A stretch of 64,000 bases of DNA from Lachnospiraceae bacterium (GTDB taxonomy: Bacteria; Bacillota; Clostridia; Lachnospirales; Lachnospiraceae): the NCBI GenBank assembly GCA_017470985.1, contig JAFUXA010000011.1, forward strand, positions 186,001-250,000, in the 5' to 3' direction. Of the stretch, positions 7,800 to 18,090 are shown one piece after another. The notes below the pieces were generated by a model that was not told the DNA's origin, searched no databases, and worked only from the letters and a program-made list of their open reading frames with translations. The first letter of the stretch is position 1. Each line of letters opens with the position of its first letter. The position numbers and the translations under genes are program-made.

Positions 7800-9515
7800 A
7801 TGGCAAACGGATTCGGAAGTTTATATGTTGGTGCATCAGGACTTCAGTCACAGCAGAATGCACTCAATGTAGTAGCAAACAACTTATCAAATGTAAATAC
7901 CAAGGGCTATGTGCGCCAGCAGGTATTTTTTACAGATACAGATTACACGACATTTGCAAACGCCGATATCAGCGCTCAGCAGTTAGGTCTGGGAGTGCAG
8001 ATAGGAGACGTTATACATGCGCGTGATCAATTCTTAGACAAAGCATATCGTTCAGAGGCTGGACGTCAGGCGTTCTATGCTGCCAGCTATGATGCTACAT
8101 CCGAGATTGAAACACAATTACAGGAATCTTATGGTGAGGCCTTCAATGAGTCTGTTATGGCTCTATATCAGGCTTTTTCAGAGTTCGCCAAGAATCCTTC
8201 TGATGCTGTAAACCAGAATCTGGTTATGCAGAAGGCTTCTCTATTTGTTACCAGAGTTGATGGTGTATACGAGGGAATGAAGACATACCAGACAACTTTG
8301 AACCAGAAGATTACTGATGATGTAAATAGAATTAATGAATTAGGTCGCAAGATTGCAGACTTAAATCTCAGAATACAGAGAGTTGAAGCTCCTGGAGTTG
8401 AGACTGCAATGGATTATAGAGATGAGAGAGATCTATATGTTGATGAGCTTTCTAAACTTGCAAGCATCGAGTGCAGAGAGACACCGGACGGAGTTTATAA
8501 AATAGATTTAGAGGGAACTGAGTTCATCTCTTACAACAAGGTCTATGAGATGGAAATGAGAAGAGATGCTTATACAGGATTTCTCACACCTTATTGGCCA
8601 CAGCTTTCTGAGCCGTCTAAGGAGAAATATTTCAACGTATTTGACGAATTTAATGCCACTGCAGAAAATCGTACAGACAGTGGAGAAGTGAAAGCTCTTA
8701 TTCTGGCAAGAGGAAATAAATATGCTAATTATCTGGACCTGGAGAAGATAGATGATTATGTATATTCAGATACAATTGCCAATTCAGCTATGTTAAATGG
8801 TGAGGCTGAATTAGATAGATTTACACATACTATTGTCACTGCAATAAATGATTTGTTCTGTCCAAATGTTGCTTTTGGCTCTGTTGCACAGGCTACAGCA
8901 CAGGATGGTTCCACTGTATATCTCAGTGAAAATACACTTGTTCTTGATTCTAAGAACTGCGCAGTGGGAAGTGATGGTCAGTTACCTCCACAGGAACTTT
9001 TCTCAAGAATCGGTTGTGAGAGATATACAAAGGCCACTTTAGAAGATGGAACTACAGTATATGTATATAATGAAGAAGATCCGCTGGATACTTCTAAGTG
9101 CTATACAATCAACAGCCTGAAGATTAATCCGGCTCTCCAGGAGGATGAGAGTTTGATTCCACACAAGACACAGAATGGTTCCATTGCTATGGATTTGGCA
9201 GCTTCATTGGAATCTATTTGGGATCAGGCAACTTATACATTGAATCCTTCAGATAATACGCCATGTACATTTACAGAATTTTACACCAAGATGATTGGTG
9301 AACTTGGAACCAGAGGTTCTATATATAATTCTACAGCTGAGGGACTTACAGCTACAGTCAGTACAATCGATAATAACCGTACAATGGTTGTTGGAGTTTC
9401 AGCTGACGAGGAATTGACCAATATGATTAAATATCAGGCGGCTTATAACGCGGCCAGTCGATATATCAATGTAATTTCATCTATGATTGAGACATTGGTA
9501 AATACAATGCAATAG
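7800..9515 (+). CDS. flgK: Flagellar hook-associated protein 1 FlgK (first copy)
   Basis: This 571-residue protein starts with the axial-protein motif LYVGASGLQSQQNALNVVANN and LSNVNTKGYVRQ, and ends with the matching coiled-coil segment NMIKYQAAYNAASRYINVIS. These terminal helices pair in hook, FlgK and rod proteins. FlgK joins the hook to the filament outside the cell after export by the flagellar type III system. AGAAAGGAAC precedes the ATG. A second FlgK-like gene follows after 13 bases. Confidence 0.9.
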   Translation: MANGFGSLYVGASGLQSQQNALNVVANNLSNVNTKGYVRQQVFFTDTDYTTFANADISAQQLGLGVQIGDVIHARDQFLDKAYRSEAGRQAFYAASYDATSEIETQLQESYGEAFNESVMALYQAFSEFAKNPSDAVNQNLVMQKASLFVTRVDGVYEGMKTYQTTLNQKITDDVNRINELGRKIADLNLRIQRVEAPGVETAMDYRDERDLYVDELSKLASIECRETPDGVYKIDLEGTEFISYNKVYEMEMRRDAYTGFLTPYWPQLSEPSKEKYFNVFDEFNATAENRTDSGEVKALILARGNKYANYLDLEKIDDYVYSDTIANSAMLNGEAELDRFTHTIVTAINDLFCPNVAFGSVAQATAQDGSTVYLSENTLVLDSKNCAVGSDGQLPPQELFSRIGCERYTKATLEDGTTVYVYNEEDPLDTSKCYTINSLKINPALQEDESLIPHKTQNGSIAMDLAASLESIWDQATYTLNPSDNTPCTFTEFYTKMIGELGTRGSIYNSTAEGLTATVSTIDNNRTMVVGVSADEELTNMIKYQAAYNAASRYINVISSMIETLVNTMQ

Positions 9516-9528
9516 GAGGTAGAGGCTT

Positions 9529-11400
9529 ATGTCATCTTCATTTTTTGGATTAACAATTGCATATTCCGGATTGAATGCTTCACAGGCTTCTATCAATACA
9601 ACTGCCAATAATATATCAAATGTGCAGACCAAAGGTTACAGCCGTCAGGAGACCAATTTGTCTGCGGCAACTTGCCTTCGTGCCTATCAGAAATTCGGTA
9701 CAACTTCTACCGGTGTAAATGTAGATTCAGTAAAGCAGGTTCGTGACACATATTATGATACAAAGTATTGGGCAAATAATACCAACAAAGGTTACTATGA
9801 TAAGAAATACTATTATATGCAGCAGATAGAAAATTACTATTCAGATGGTACATTTTCTACTAATTCATCGGCAGGATTCTCAACAATCTACGCCAAGATG
9901 TTCAATGCTCTTGATACCTTAAAGACCAGAGCTATGGATACAGCTGCAAGAAATGAGTTCATCTCAGATGCTCAGGAATTGGCTACATATTTCAATGCTA
10001 CTGCCCAGTCGCTGGACAATTTGCAGAGTTCAATCAATGATGAAATCAAGACAACAGTTGATGATATCAATTCAGTTGCTACCAAGATTGCAGTGCTGAA
10101 TAAGCAGATCAATATTATCGAGCTTGAGGGCGGATATGCCAATGAGCTTCGTGATCAGAGAAATCTGTTGGTGGATCATCTGTCAGAGATTGTACCTGTA
10201 GAGGTGAAGGAGAGACAGATTGAGAATTCTAATTATAGTGACCAGTATACAGGAGCAACTTATTATACTGTCAAAATCAATGGACAGCTTCTGGTTGATA
10301 ATTACGAATTCAATACATTGGCTTGTCAGAGCCGTGATGAGAGATACAATCAGGGTGATATAGAAGGTCTGTATGATATTGTATGGACAGATACCGGGGC
10401 GGATTTTGATCCTACAGCCACCAATATGGGCGGTACATTAAAGGCAATGTTTGAGGTTCGTGATGGAAACAACGCCAAGAATTTGTCAGGAACAGTAATA
10501 GCTACAAGTTCTAATTCTATTACAATCAAGAATCCTTCTATCACAGATATTGATGAGGTAAATATTCCTGAGTCAGGAACAATATTTGTAAATAATACCA
10601 AATATACATATTCCTCATTTGAATGTAATACAGATGAAGATGGCAATATTACAGATTACACTTTCAGCATCAACAAAGCTCTTACAACAGAGGATGAGAG
10701 AAAGCTTGCCGGCAAGAACTTAGAGGTTGGAACAAGTGTTAATTTCATGGGAATTGCATATTATCAGAACCAGATGAATACATTCCTTAGATCATTTACA
10801 GAGGCATTTAACTCTATTGAGACAAAGGGTGTAGATCTAAAAGGCAATGATGTGGGATCATTTTTCACAGGGAAATATGCTTTCGCAGGAACAGAATATA
10901 CACTGGATGATGACATCAAAAACACCGTTGATCCAAATACAGGAGATGTGACTCCTGGAGGTGCATTTAACTCAGATGGCAATACTTATTACAAGCTTAC
11001 TGCCAAGAATGTGAAGGTGTCAGATGTTCTATTGAAGCATCCGGAGAATTTCTCAACAACAGTTGATATTACAAATGGTAAGGATGCCTATGATATTGTA
11101 GAGAAATTGCTTGAATTACAGAGCAAGACTGTGGTATTCCGCGGAGGCGGTGGAGATACATTTCTCCAGAATATATATGCGGATGTAACTGTTGATACTC
11201 AAGAATGCAAGATATTTTCCGATAACTATACTAACATAGGTTTGACAATTGACAATCAGAGATTATCTGTATCCGGAGTAGATGAGGATGATGAGGCACT
11301 AGATCTTATTAAATTCCAGAACTCATACAATCTTGCTTCAAAATGTATATCAGTTTTGGCAGAGATGTATGATCAGTTGATTTTAAATACCGGAGTATAA
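9529..11400 (+). CDS. FlgK-like flagellar hook-associated protein (second copy)
   Basis: A 623-residue axial protein with the same plan as its neighbour: N-terminal LTIAYSGLNASQASINTTANN with ISNVQTKGYSRQ, and C-terminal LDLIKFQNSYNLASKCISVL. The middle (about residues 200-520) differs strongly from the first copy and is Thr/Asn/Asp-rich, as expected for a surface-exposed domain. It is translationally close to flgK (13-bp gap, AGGAGGT). It could be a paralogue replacing or capping FlgK at the hook-filament junction; the reason for two copies is unknown. Confidence 0.85.
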   Translation: MSSSFFGLTIAYSGLNASQASINTTANNISNVQTKGYSRQETNLSAATCLRAYQKFGTTSTGVNVDSVKQVRDTYYDTKYWANNTNKGYYDKKYYYMQQIENYYSDGTFSTNSSAGFSTIYAKMFNALDTLKTRAMDTAARNEFISDAQELATYFNATAQSLDNLQSSINDEIKTTVDDINSVATKIAVLNKQINIIELEGGYANELRDQRNLLVDHLSEIVPVEVKERQIENSNYSDQYTGATYYTVKINGQLLVDNYEFNTLACQSRDERYNQGDIEGLYDIVWTDTGADFDPTATNMGGTLKAMFEVRDGNNAKNLSGTVIATSSNSITIKNPSITDIDEVNIPESGTIFVNNTKYTYSSFECNTDEDGNITDYTFSINKALTTEDERKLAGKNLEVGTSVNFMGIAYYQNQMNTFLRSFTEAFNSIETKGVDLKGNDVGSFFTGKYAFAGTEYTLDDDIKNTVDPNTGDVTPGGAFNSDGNTYYKLTAKNVKVSDVLLKHPENFSTTVDITNGKDAYDIVEKLLELQSKTVVFRGGGGDTFLQNIYADVTVDTQECKIFSDNYTNIGLTIDNQRLSVSGVDEDDEALDLIKFQNSYNLASKCISVLAEMYDQLILNTGV

Positions 11401-11460
11401 GTCGGTTGTATATATGAATATAATTTGTGCTAGGCCAGGGAAGGTTACATGCACACATTG

Positions 11461-11505
11461 ATATGCCGGGCAAAGGGATGTGATTGGCATATTTGGAGGT
11501 AGGAT
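11461..11505 (+). promoter_or_regulatory. Candidate CsrA-binding leader of flgL
   Basis: ATATGCC (11461-11467) and GGCATAT (11486-11492) form a stem whose loop holds AAAGGGATGT (11472-11481), nine of ten positions of the CsrA consensus ACARGGAUGU. A second GGA overlaps the flgL ribosome site (GGAGGTAGGATATG, 11495-11508). Two GGA sites, one in a loop and one on the Shine-Dalgarno, is the layout known for CsrA repression of hag in Bacillus. Confidence 0.5.
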
Positions 11506-13113
11506 ATGAGAGTTACCAACAATATGATTATGAGAAATTCTTCTTACAATATCGGTGGTACGAAGAATTTGGTTAGCCTGGCAAACAACCAGATGACAAC
11601 ACAGAAGAAGATTAGCAGACCATCAGATGATCCGGTTATTGCAATCAGATCTCTGAGATTGGGAACAAGTCTGGCCAAGACCAATCAGTATTATGAGAAA
11701 AATATTCCTGATGCGGAGTCATGGTTGGATGTGACAGAGACAGCCCTTACCAATATGAAGACTCTGATGACAGATGTGCGCACACAGGTGGTAAATGGCA
11801 CAACTGATACGCTGACTCAGGACGATAGAAATACAATTCTCACACAGCTTAGAGCATTGCAGACTCAGTTGTATTCTGAGGGAAATGCTGACTATGCAGG
11901 AAGAACTGTATTTACAGGATATAGAACTGATAAGGATCTGGTCTTTGATGAGAATGAGCTTGAGACCAGTTATACAATAGACCAGACATTTGATTATGAG
12001 GATATGGGCAGCTTCGACTATTTCACAGGAGAGGTAAATGTACCTACAACTCAGGCAGAAGTTATGGCATACAATCCTGCTGATGAGGATGTATTGAAGA
12101 CATCATACTATAGAATCCACACAGCATACAGACAGTTGGATAACTTATCAACATTCTCTTATAGCTACGGGGAAGGAGCAGCTGCCAAGAAGGTAAGCTA
12201 TAGCATCGATCCTACAACAGGTGATGTGACCAAGGAGGAGACAACCGGCACAGGAGATACTGCTACAACCACAACTGAATCTGCAACCAATGTACATGTG
12301 TATGCAGATGAGAAGGAGTGGGATGATGCCATGAGTGGCAAGCATGTCAATGATGATGATATTGTAATTGTTAAATCTACAGGAAATATTATTTTTGGAA
12401 ATAATGTGTCATCTGAAATCAAGACCAATAGAGCTGATATGGCAACAACATTTGACAAGACAGGATTTGATAAGGGTGAGTTGAAGCCGGAATATTATTT
12501 CAACTGTATAGACAAGACCAATCCTATAAATCCGGTGCAGTTTACCAAGTATGATGAGGATGGCAAGATGGTGGAGTATGATATTAATTATACTGTGGCA
12601 TCTAACCAGCAACTTACAGTTAACCTGGAAGCTTCAGATGCATTTAACAGTGATTTGCAGAGAGATATAGATGATTTGATTGATGTGGTAAATCGTTCTA
12701 TGCAGGCTCATGACAAGGTGGCTCAGCTGAAATCTATGAAAAATGAGACACAGTATGAGGATAAGCAGTATCAGGACCAGCTTGATAAGTGGATTACAGC
12801 TGCTCAGAAGGAAGCTGATCTGGCAGATCATCATTTACAGACACTTTTCAGTAATGAGCTGGGAAATGTTGACAGATACATATCAGATATTAACCTGGCG
12901 ATTACTAAAGTGGGATGTACTGTTGATCAGTTAAAATTGACTCAGACTCGTATGAATAATCAGCAGACTACAATTCAGGATTTACAGTCCCAGAACGAGG
13001 ATATGGATTTGTCTACAATTATTCTGAATTATACTGCATCATACAATGCATATCAGTCTAGTCTGACTGCGGCAGGCAAGTTAAGTGGTATGACATTATT
13101 GAATTATATTTAA
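11506..13113 (+). CDS. flgL: Flagellar hook-associated protein 3 FlgL
   Basis: The flagellin-like N-terminus (MRVTNNMIMRNS, then NNQMTTQKKISRPSDDPVIAIRSLRLGTSL) and C-terminal helix (DLSTIILNYTASYNAYQSSLTAAGKLSGMTLLNYI) identify FlgL, the second hook-filament junction protein. At 535 residues it is much longer than the roughly 300 of Bacillus or E. coli FlgL; the extra sequence is an Asp/Thr-rich middle domain (about residues 150-385). It closes the flgM operon. Its leader carries a candidate CsrA site, and fliW/csrA lie directly downstream. Confidence 0.9.
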   Translation: MRVTNNMIMRNSSYNIGGTKNLVSLANNQMTTQKKISRPSDDPVIAIRSLRLGTSLAKTNQYYEKNIPDAESWLDVTETALTNMKTLMTDVRTQVVNGTTDTLTQDDRNTILTQLRALQTQLYSEGNADYAGRTVFTGYRTDKDLVFDENELETSYTIDQTFDYEDMGSFDYFTGEVNVPTTQAEVMAYNPADEDVLKTSYYRIHTAYRQLDNLSTFSYSYGEGAAAKKVSYSIDPTTGDVTKEETTGTGDTATTTTESATNVHVYADEKEWDDAMSGKHVNDDDIVIVKSTGNIIFGNNVSSEIKTNRADMATTFDKTGFDKGELKPEYYFNCIDKTNPINPVQFTKYDEDGKMVEYDINYTVASNQQLTVNLEASDAFNSDLQRDIDDLIDVVNRSMQAHDKVAQLKSMKNETQYEDKQYQDQLDKWITAAQKEADLADHHLQTLFSNELGNVDRYISDINLAITKVGCTVDQLKLTQTRMNNQQTTIQDLQSQNEDMDLSTIILNYTASYNAYQSSLTAAGKLSGMTLLNYI

Positions 13114-13173
13114 ATCATAGATATAATAAAAATATGTAATTGGAGTGAAAATAAGAGGAGAGAGGTAACATAC

Positions 13174-13626
13174 ATGAAAGTTGAGACAAGATTATTTGGG
13201 ACAGTCGATATTGAAGAAAGCAAGACAATAGTGTTGCATGGCGGATTGATTGGTTTTCCAGATTTAACAAAATTTGCATTAATATTTGACAATGAGAAGG
13301 AGAAGAGCAATATTATGTGGTTGCAGTCACTTGATGAGCCACAGTTTGCTATTCCTGTAATTACACCGGAGGTGGTTAAGCCTGACTACAATCCTACAGT
13401 CAATGATTCTTTGCTTGAACCATTAGGTGAGATTTCAGAGGAAAATATTTATGTTCTTGTAACTATCAAAGTTCCTGAAGATATCAAGGCGATGACAGTA
13501 AATCTCAAGGCACCATTTATCATCAATACAGATACACTTGTAGGTGGTCAGATTATTGTGGAAGATGAATTGCCTGTTCGTTTCCCTGTATATGATATTC
13601 TGAAGGCTAGAAAGGACGGTGAATAA
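13174..13626 (+). CDS. fliW: Flagellar assembly factor FliW
   Basis: The 150-residue protein has FliW features: a LFGTVDIEESKTIVLHGGLIGFPDLTKF start and the NLKAPFIINTDTLVGGQIIVEDELPVRFP segment. FliW binds flagellin and, when flagellin is exported, binds and inhibits CsrA instead, so it couples export to translation. csrA follows after a single base. GAGGAGAGAGG precedes the ATG. Confidence 0.95.
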   Translation: MKVETRLFGTVDIEESKTIVLHGGLIGFPDLTKFALIFDNEKEKSNIMWLQSLDEPQFAIPVITPEVVKPDYNPTVNDSLLEPLGEISEENIYVLVTIKVPEDIKAMTVNLKAPFIINTDTLVGGQIIVEDELPVRFPVYDILKARKDGE

Positions 13627-13627
13627 G

Positions 13628-13843
13628 ATGCTGGCATTAACTAGAAAGAAGGGCGAGTCCTTAGTAATCAACAACAATATTGAAGTCACTGTCTTGGAAA
13701 TCCGTGGTGATCAGGTGAAGATTGGAATATCAGCACCAAAGGATGTACCTGTATATCGTAAAGAAGTATACTTGCAGATTCAGGAAGAGACCAAGGAAGC
13801 TATGAAGGTAGACAACCTGGCAGCCTTGAAAGATTTATTTTAA
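13628..13843 (+). CDS. csrA: Carbon storage/flagellar translation regulator CsrA
   Basis: The 71-residue product begins MLALTRKKGESLVINNNIEV and contains GDQVKIGISAPKDVPVYRKEVY, the whole CsrA fold. It is a dimeric RNA-binding protein that blocks translation at GGA sites. I use the ATG at 13628, the usual CsrA N-terminus, instead of a GTG nine bases earlier that sits too close to AAAGGA (13611-13616). The product is slightly longer than E. coli CsrA, with a Lys/Glu-rich C-terminal tail. It is expected to be antagonised by the adjacent FliW; a likely local target is flgL. Confidence 0.95.
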   Translation: MLALTRKKGESLVINNNIEVTVLEIRGDQVKIGISAPKDVPVYRKEVYLQIQEETKEAMKVDNLAALKDLF

Positions 13844-13865
13844 TAATGACATAATGTGAGATGAC

Positions 13866-13894
13866 TAATCCCGGGAAGTTTTTTCTCGGGATTA
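13866..13894 (+). terminator. Hairpin after csrA, possible weak terminator
   Basis: TAATCCCG (13866-13873) pairs with CGGGATTA (13887-13894). The T-run (GTTTTTTC) is in the loop and not after the stem, so termination is uncertain. Confidence 0.35.
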
Positions 13895-13978
13895 TATGCA
13901 TTTAACGGGAAGGTCACATTACACCCGGGGGAGGGTGATGTACATAGTTGTATTGATGTATCACGGAGGGCATGAGCT

Positions 13979-15673
13979 ATGAGTAAAAAAGGCAAAACAA
14001 AAGTGGCAAAAAAAGGAACTATTAAGGCGGCACTTAGAAATTTAACCGGGGTTACCACCCAGATGTTTATTGTTATTACGGTGGTTATGGCAATATTCTT
14101 GGGCATTATATTTGTAAATGTCTACAATTTCTATAACGTGCAATTTGTAACGGAAACTTATCAGATGGAGATAAGAAAGGATGTGCAGACCATCAACAAG
14201 AGATTGCTGTTGGCTGTTGCATCAAATGATAAGGGAGTGACAGAAGAGCAGCGAAGTGATTTGCAGGAGCGATTCCCAAAGATTGAAGGTTATTTTGGAA
14301 CTATTTCCAAGAACTTAAATAATGAGGAATTGGGCAAAACTCTTGGCGAGAATTGGGATGCATTTGAAGCTGCTTCCTACGAGATGTTGGATCTGGTTGA
14401 AAAGGGAGATTCAAAGGCGGCTTTAGAATATTACAATTCCACATTAAATGAAGTGTCAGAGACATTGGCGGATTCTTTGGATGAGACAGGTTCTCTGGCT
14501 GAGGCGGCTGCGGCCAATAAGTATCGTACAATCCTGGTATTTATCGGTGCTGCACTGGGTATACTTATTGTGACAACCGTAGTGATTATCTCATTGAACT
14601 TAAAGAAGAGCAGAGCTCTTGTGAAAAATATTGAGGAGGATCTTGAGATTCTGGCCAAAGCCAGCGAGGAACTGGCAAATGGAAATGTCCATGCGCAAAT
14701 CGATTATGAGGCGGACAATGAAATTGGCAAGGTGGCAAAACAGCTGAAGAAAGCTTTGGAATCAATGTCATATTACATTGATGAAATCAGCAAGAATATG
14801 TCTACCATGGCAGGTGGCAATTTCAATATACATTTCGACAGAGACTTCGATGGAGATTTTATAGATATTCAAAATGCTATTGAGAGCTTCTCAAAAGATA
14901 TATCAGAGTCCATGACTGAGATTATGGAAGTGTCAGGAATGGTATCTGAGGGTGCTAATCAGATTGCGGGAGCAGGACAGAACCTGGCTGATACTGTTAC
15001 GACGCAGGCGAATATTGTAGATGACTTGTCCGTGACAGTGGATAATATCACTGATGAGATTTCCAATAATTCAAGTGATGCCACAACAATTTCTAAGGAA
15101 GTTGAAGTGGTTGCCGACAATATTGTAAAGGGCAATCAGAGAATGCAGGATGTGGTTCATGCCATGGATGCTATCTCAGAATCATCAAAGCAGATTTCAA
15201 ATATTATTGTTACTATCAATGAGATTGCAGATCAGACCAACCTGTTGTCCCTCAATGCTTCTATTGAGGCTGCCAGAGCCGGAGAGGCCGGACGAGGATT
15301 TGCGGTTGTTGCATCTGAGGTATCACAGCTTGCCAACCAGACAGTTGAGGCTGCTCAAAATACGGCAGAGCTTATCAATGCTTCCCTTAGAAGTGTGGAG
15401 GAAGGTATGACTATAGCCAATGATACAGCATCTCAGTTGGATGCGATGGTTGGCCAGGTGCAGGGCATTGCAGAGAAGGTAAAGACTATAGCTGATGCGT
15501 CAAATGTACAGGCATCATCTGTACGCCAGATGTCTTCTAATATTGGAGAGATTGCCTCGGTAGGTCAGAACAATGCTGCAACTTCTCAGGAGTCACTGGC
15601 TCTGAGTTATGAGATGAATGAGCATGCAAATTCTCTGAAAGAATTGGTTCAGAAGTTTGAACTTAGACAGTAA
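13979..15673 (+). CDS. Methyl-accepting chemotaxis protein
   Basis: A 564-residue chemoreceptor. Segment 1 spans about residues 27-50, a helical (4HB-like) sensor follows outside the membrane, segment 2 spans about 183-205, then a HAMP domain and a HAMP-like repeat (about 207-310), and the cytoplasmic signalling coil. The tip carries [20 protein letters not shown] and [14 protein letters not shown], the site that contacts CheA and CheW. The sensor has no motif that tells the ligand. It follows csrA by 135 bases and precedes a lysozyme gene. CGGAGGG precedes the ATG. Confidence 0.95.
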   Translation: MSKKGKTKVAKKGTIKAALRNLTGVTTQMFIVITVVMAIFLGIIFVNVYNFYNVQFVTETYQMEIRKDVQTINKRLLLAVASNDKGVTEEQRSDLQERFPKIEGYFGTISKNLNNEELGKTLGENWDAFEAASYEMLDLVEKGDSKAALEYYNSTLNEVSETLADSLDETGSLAEAAAANKYRTILVFIGAALGILIVTTVVIISLNLKKSRALVKNIEEDLEILAKASEELANGNVHAQIDYEADNEIGKVAKQLKKALESMSYYIDEISKNMSTMAGGNFNIHFDRDFDGDFIDIQNAIESFSKDISESMTEIMEVSGMVSEGANQIAGAGQNLADTVTTQANIVDDLSVTVDNITDEISNNSSDATTISKEVEVVADNIVKGNQRMQDVVHAMDAISESSKQISNIIVTINEIADQTNLLSLNASIEAARAGEAGRGFAVVASEVSQLANQTVEAAQNTAELINASLRSVEEGMTIANDTASQLDAMVGQVQGIAEKVKTIADASNVQASSVRQMSSNIGEIASVGQNNAATSQESLALSYEMNEHANSLKELVQKFELRQ

Positions 15674-15730
15674 AAATGCTATTATATGCTAAAACTAAAT
15701 TGGTGTGTGTGAAAACGAAAGGAATAAGTT

Positions 15731-17542
15731 ATGAACAAAAATGGTCTTATTGCTAGATTCTTTACTAAATGGACCAGAAAGAAGGCGCTTATCAGCACTA
15801 TGTCTGTGCTTGTGGTGTCCGGACTTTCTCTTGGCTTATGGGCGATATGGCCTATGATTGGTTCTTTAAAAAATAAAACAGAGACGCAGGTCGTGCAACC
15901 GGATACCGCATCTCATGAGGAGATGACTTATTATGAGGATGTGGTTGTACGAGCTGTGTCAAATGAGAAGGATTTATCTGTATCCTTCGTTGATTCTAAT
16001 GGCGAAACTCCAAATGAGAAATTATCTGTGAAACTTGTTTCAGTTGGCAAATCAGATGAGGTGGATATTGATAAGCTTAATCAGTCTACAGCTGATGATA
16101 TGTTCAATATGGATGAGTATGCTTCAAAGCAGGATGGTACTGTAGTTGGTGCTGAGGCTGATGATGGGAGCAAAGAAACGACAGATGATAAGTCTGATAA
16201 TCCAACTGAGGTTATAACTGAAAAAACTGATAATAGGAAGGCTGTAGCATCTGATGTATATAAGTCAGGAATTGATGAGTACAAGAAGCTTCTAGATGCT
16301 GTTGATGGTACAGTATATACTGACGAAGACGGCGATGGCAGTATTCATGAGGAGAATATTGAACCGGGAATATATCAGGTGTGGTATGTGCCTAGCGATG
16401 GATATTTTCCAGAACAGACAATTGTAAATGTTGAAATAAATGACAAGGTTGAGTTCAAGGTAGACACTCAGATTGAGAAGAAGGTTGAGAAGTATAATGC
16501 GGCACAGGATGTACAACCTGCTCATGTGACTGTTACAGAGAATGAAGTGACAGATACTGTTACTGAAGTGGCCAGCTCTGCAGAGACTGTGGTAAATGTA
16601 GCTGTAAATCAATCAGCTGCATCTAATCCATATGCAAATTGTCCTACTACAACAGATGCAAGTGGAGCAGTGATAGTTGATAAGAGTGCGGTTGCACCAG
16701 AGACACAGTTGACAGATGAAGCTGGAAATCTATTGTATGTAGACGAAGCATGTACTACTCCTGCAACAGCAGCTAATTATGTAGAAGGAGCAACTTACTA
16801 TTACAAGGTTGAGACTCAGCAGGTGGTATATACCGGCTGGCAGACTATAAATGGTGAGACATATTATTTTGATGCAAATCATAATATGGTAACTGGCCAG
16901 CAGACCATTGGAGGAGTGATTTATAACTTCAATGCTGATGGTACTTTGGTCAGAGCCCTTGGAGCAGGAATTGATGTATCAAAATTCCAGGGCAATATTG
17001 ATTGGAATAGAGTGAAGGCTTCCGGCATTAATTATGCAATTATCAGATGCGGTGGTAGATATTCAGGTTCTAGAGGATTGTTTGAGGATCCTAAGTATGC
17101 GGCAAATGTTGCCGGTGCATCGGCAGCAGGACTTAGAGTGGGAATATATTTCTATTCTACAGCAACCAATACTGCAGAAGCTGTGGAGGAAGCATCTCTT
17201 GCAGTTGCACTTGCCAGAAAAGGCAATGTGTCCCTTCCGGTATTTATTGATATGGAAGATAGTATGATTCCAAAGGGGCAGGCTACAGCTATTGCACAAG
17301 CCTTCTGTCAGACTGTCAATTCAGCTGGATATATCTCAGGTGTATACGCAAATATTAACTGGTGGACAAGTTATCTGGATTATGGTGTGTTATCGCCATA
17401 TAAAATCTGGATTGCAAGATATAATTCATCACTTTCCGGGGGCAGATATACCTGGAATGGCAGATGTGATTACTGGCAGTATTCCGAGACAGGTCATGTG
17501 GATGGAATCAGTGGAACTGTGGATTTGGATTACGCGTATTAA
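15731..17542 (+). CDS. Membrane-anchored GH25 lysozyme with cell-wall-binding repeats
   Basis: This 603-residue protein has an uncleaved-looking N-terminal membrane anchor (about residues 18-42), a long acidic linker, a CnaB-like region (GTVYTDEDGDGSIHEENIEPGIYQVW), two choline-binding-like repeats (GWQTINGETYYFDANHNMVTG and one more), and a GH25 domain from about residue 412. GH25 marks are GIDVSKFQGNIDW and the catalytic FIDMED. It should cut the beta-1,4 bond of peptidoglycan at the cell surface. Its place after the flagellar block suggests local wall opening or remodelling, but a general autolysin is as likely. Confidence 0.9.
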   Translation: MNKNGLIARFFTKWTRKKALISTMSVLVVSGLSLGLWAIWPMIGSLKNKTETQVVQPDTASHEEMTYYEDVVVRAVSNEKDLSVSFVDSNGETPNEKLSVKLVSVGKSDEVDIDKLNQSTADDMFNMDEYASKQDGTVVGAEADDGSKETTDDKSDNPTEVITEKTDNRKAVASDVYKSGIDEYKKLLDAVDGTVYTDEDGDGSIHEENIEPGIYQVWYVPSDGYFPEQTIVNVEINDKVEFKVDTQIEKKVEKYNAAQDVQPAHVTVTENEVTDTVTEVASSAETVVNVAVNQSAASNPYANCPTTTDASGAVIVDKSAVAPETQLTDEAGNLLYVDEACTTPATAANYVEGATYYYKVETQQVVYTGWQTINGETYYFDANHNMVTGQQTIGGVIYNFNADGTLVRALGAGIDVSKFQGNIDWNRVKASGINYAIIRCGGRYSGSRGLFEDPKYAANVAGASAAGLRVGIYFYSTATNTAEAVEEASLAVALARKGNVSLPVFIDMEDSMIPKGQATAIAQAFCQTVNSAGYISGVYANINWWTSYLDYGVLSPYKIWIARYNSSLSGGRYTWNGRCDYWQYSETGHVDGISGTVDLDYAY

Positions 17543-17583
17543 TATGTTATAGTGGTTCAAAGCATATTATTAGGAGGACTGAG

Positions 17584-18042
17584 ATGGAACGAATAACTAG
17601 CTTTACAATTAATCATGATATTTTGATGCCGGGATTTTATATTTCCAGAATTGATGGAGATATAACAACCTATGATATGAGAACCCGCAGACCAAACATG
17701 GGAGATTATATGTCAGACCTTACTATGCATTCTGTGGAGCATATGTTTGCTACATATATTAGAAATTCTGAAATTGCAGATGATGTAATCTATTTTGGAC
17801 CAATGGGATGCCAGACAGGATTCTATCTTCTTATAAGAAATGCAGATCACAAGCAGGTTTTTGAGATTTCCAAGAAGATTTTGAAGCAGATTATAGACCA
17901 CGATGGTGAGATGTTTGGCGCTTCGGCAATTGAGTGCGGAAATTATAGAAATCTCAGCCTTGATGCAGCCAAGAAGGAAGCAGCATATTATCTTGAGGTA
18001 TTAGAAGCACAGACTAATATGGAATTTACTTATCCAGAGTAA
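17584..18042 (+). CDS. luxS: S-ribosylhomocysteine lyase LuxS
   Basis: At 152 residues it has the full LuxS set: the metal-binding HSVEH (His49, His53), GPMGCQTGFYL with Cys76, and ECGNY with the metal-ligand Cys118. LuxS splits S-ribosylhomocysteine into homocysteine and DPD, the precursor of autoinducer-2, in the activated methyl cycle. The enzyme of the preceding step, MtnN, is encoded at 19583, with one unrelated gene between. AGGAGG precedes the ATG. Confidence 0.97.
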   Translation: MERITSFTINHDILMPGFYISRIDGDITTYDMRTRRPNMGDYMSDLTMHSVEHMFATYIRNSEIADDVIYFGPMGCQTGFYLLIRNADHKQVFEISKKILKQIIDHDGEMFGASAIECGNYRNLSLDAAKKEAAYYLEVLEAQTNMEFTYPE

Positions 18043-18055
18043 TATTGTGAAATTG

Positions 18056-18090
18056 GGTCACCACCGGGTAGGTGAGTGGCCTTTTTCTAT
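18056..18090 (+). terminator. Rho-independent terminator after luxS
   Basis: GGTCAC...ACC (18056-18064) pairs with GGT...GTGGCC (18071-18081) with a small internal bulge; CTTTTTC follows. The T-run merges into the first of three palindromes. Confidence 0.65.

Noticed and set aside
13619..13627. GTG start giving CsrA three extra residues and overlap with fliW
   Set aside because: The only ribosome-like sequence is two bases from this GTG; the ATG at 13628 gives the conserved CsrA N-terminus.
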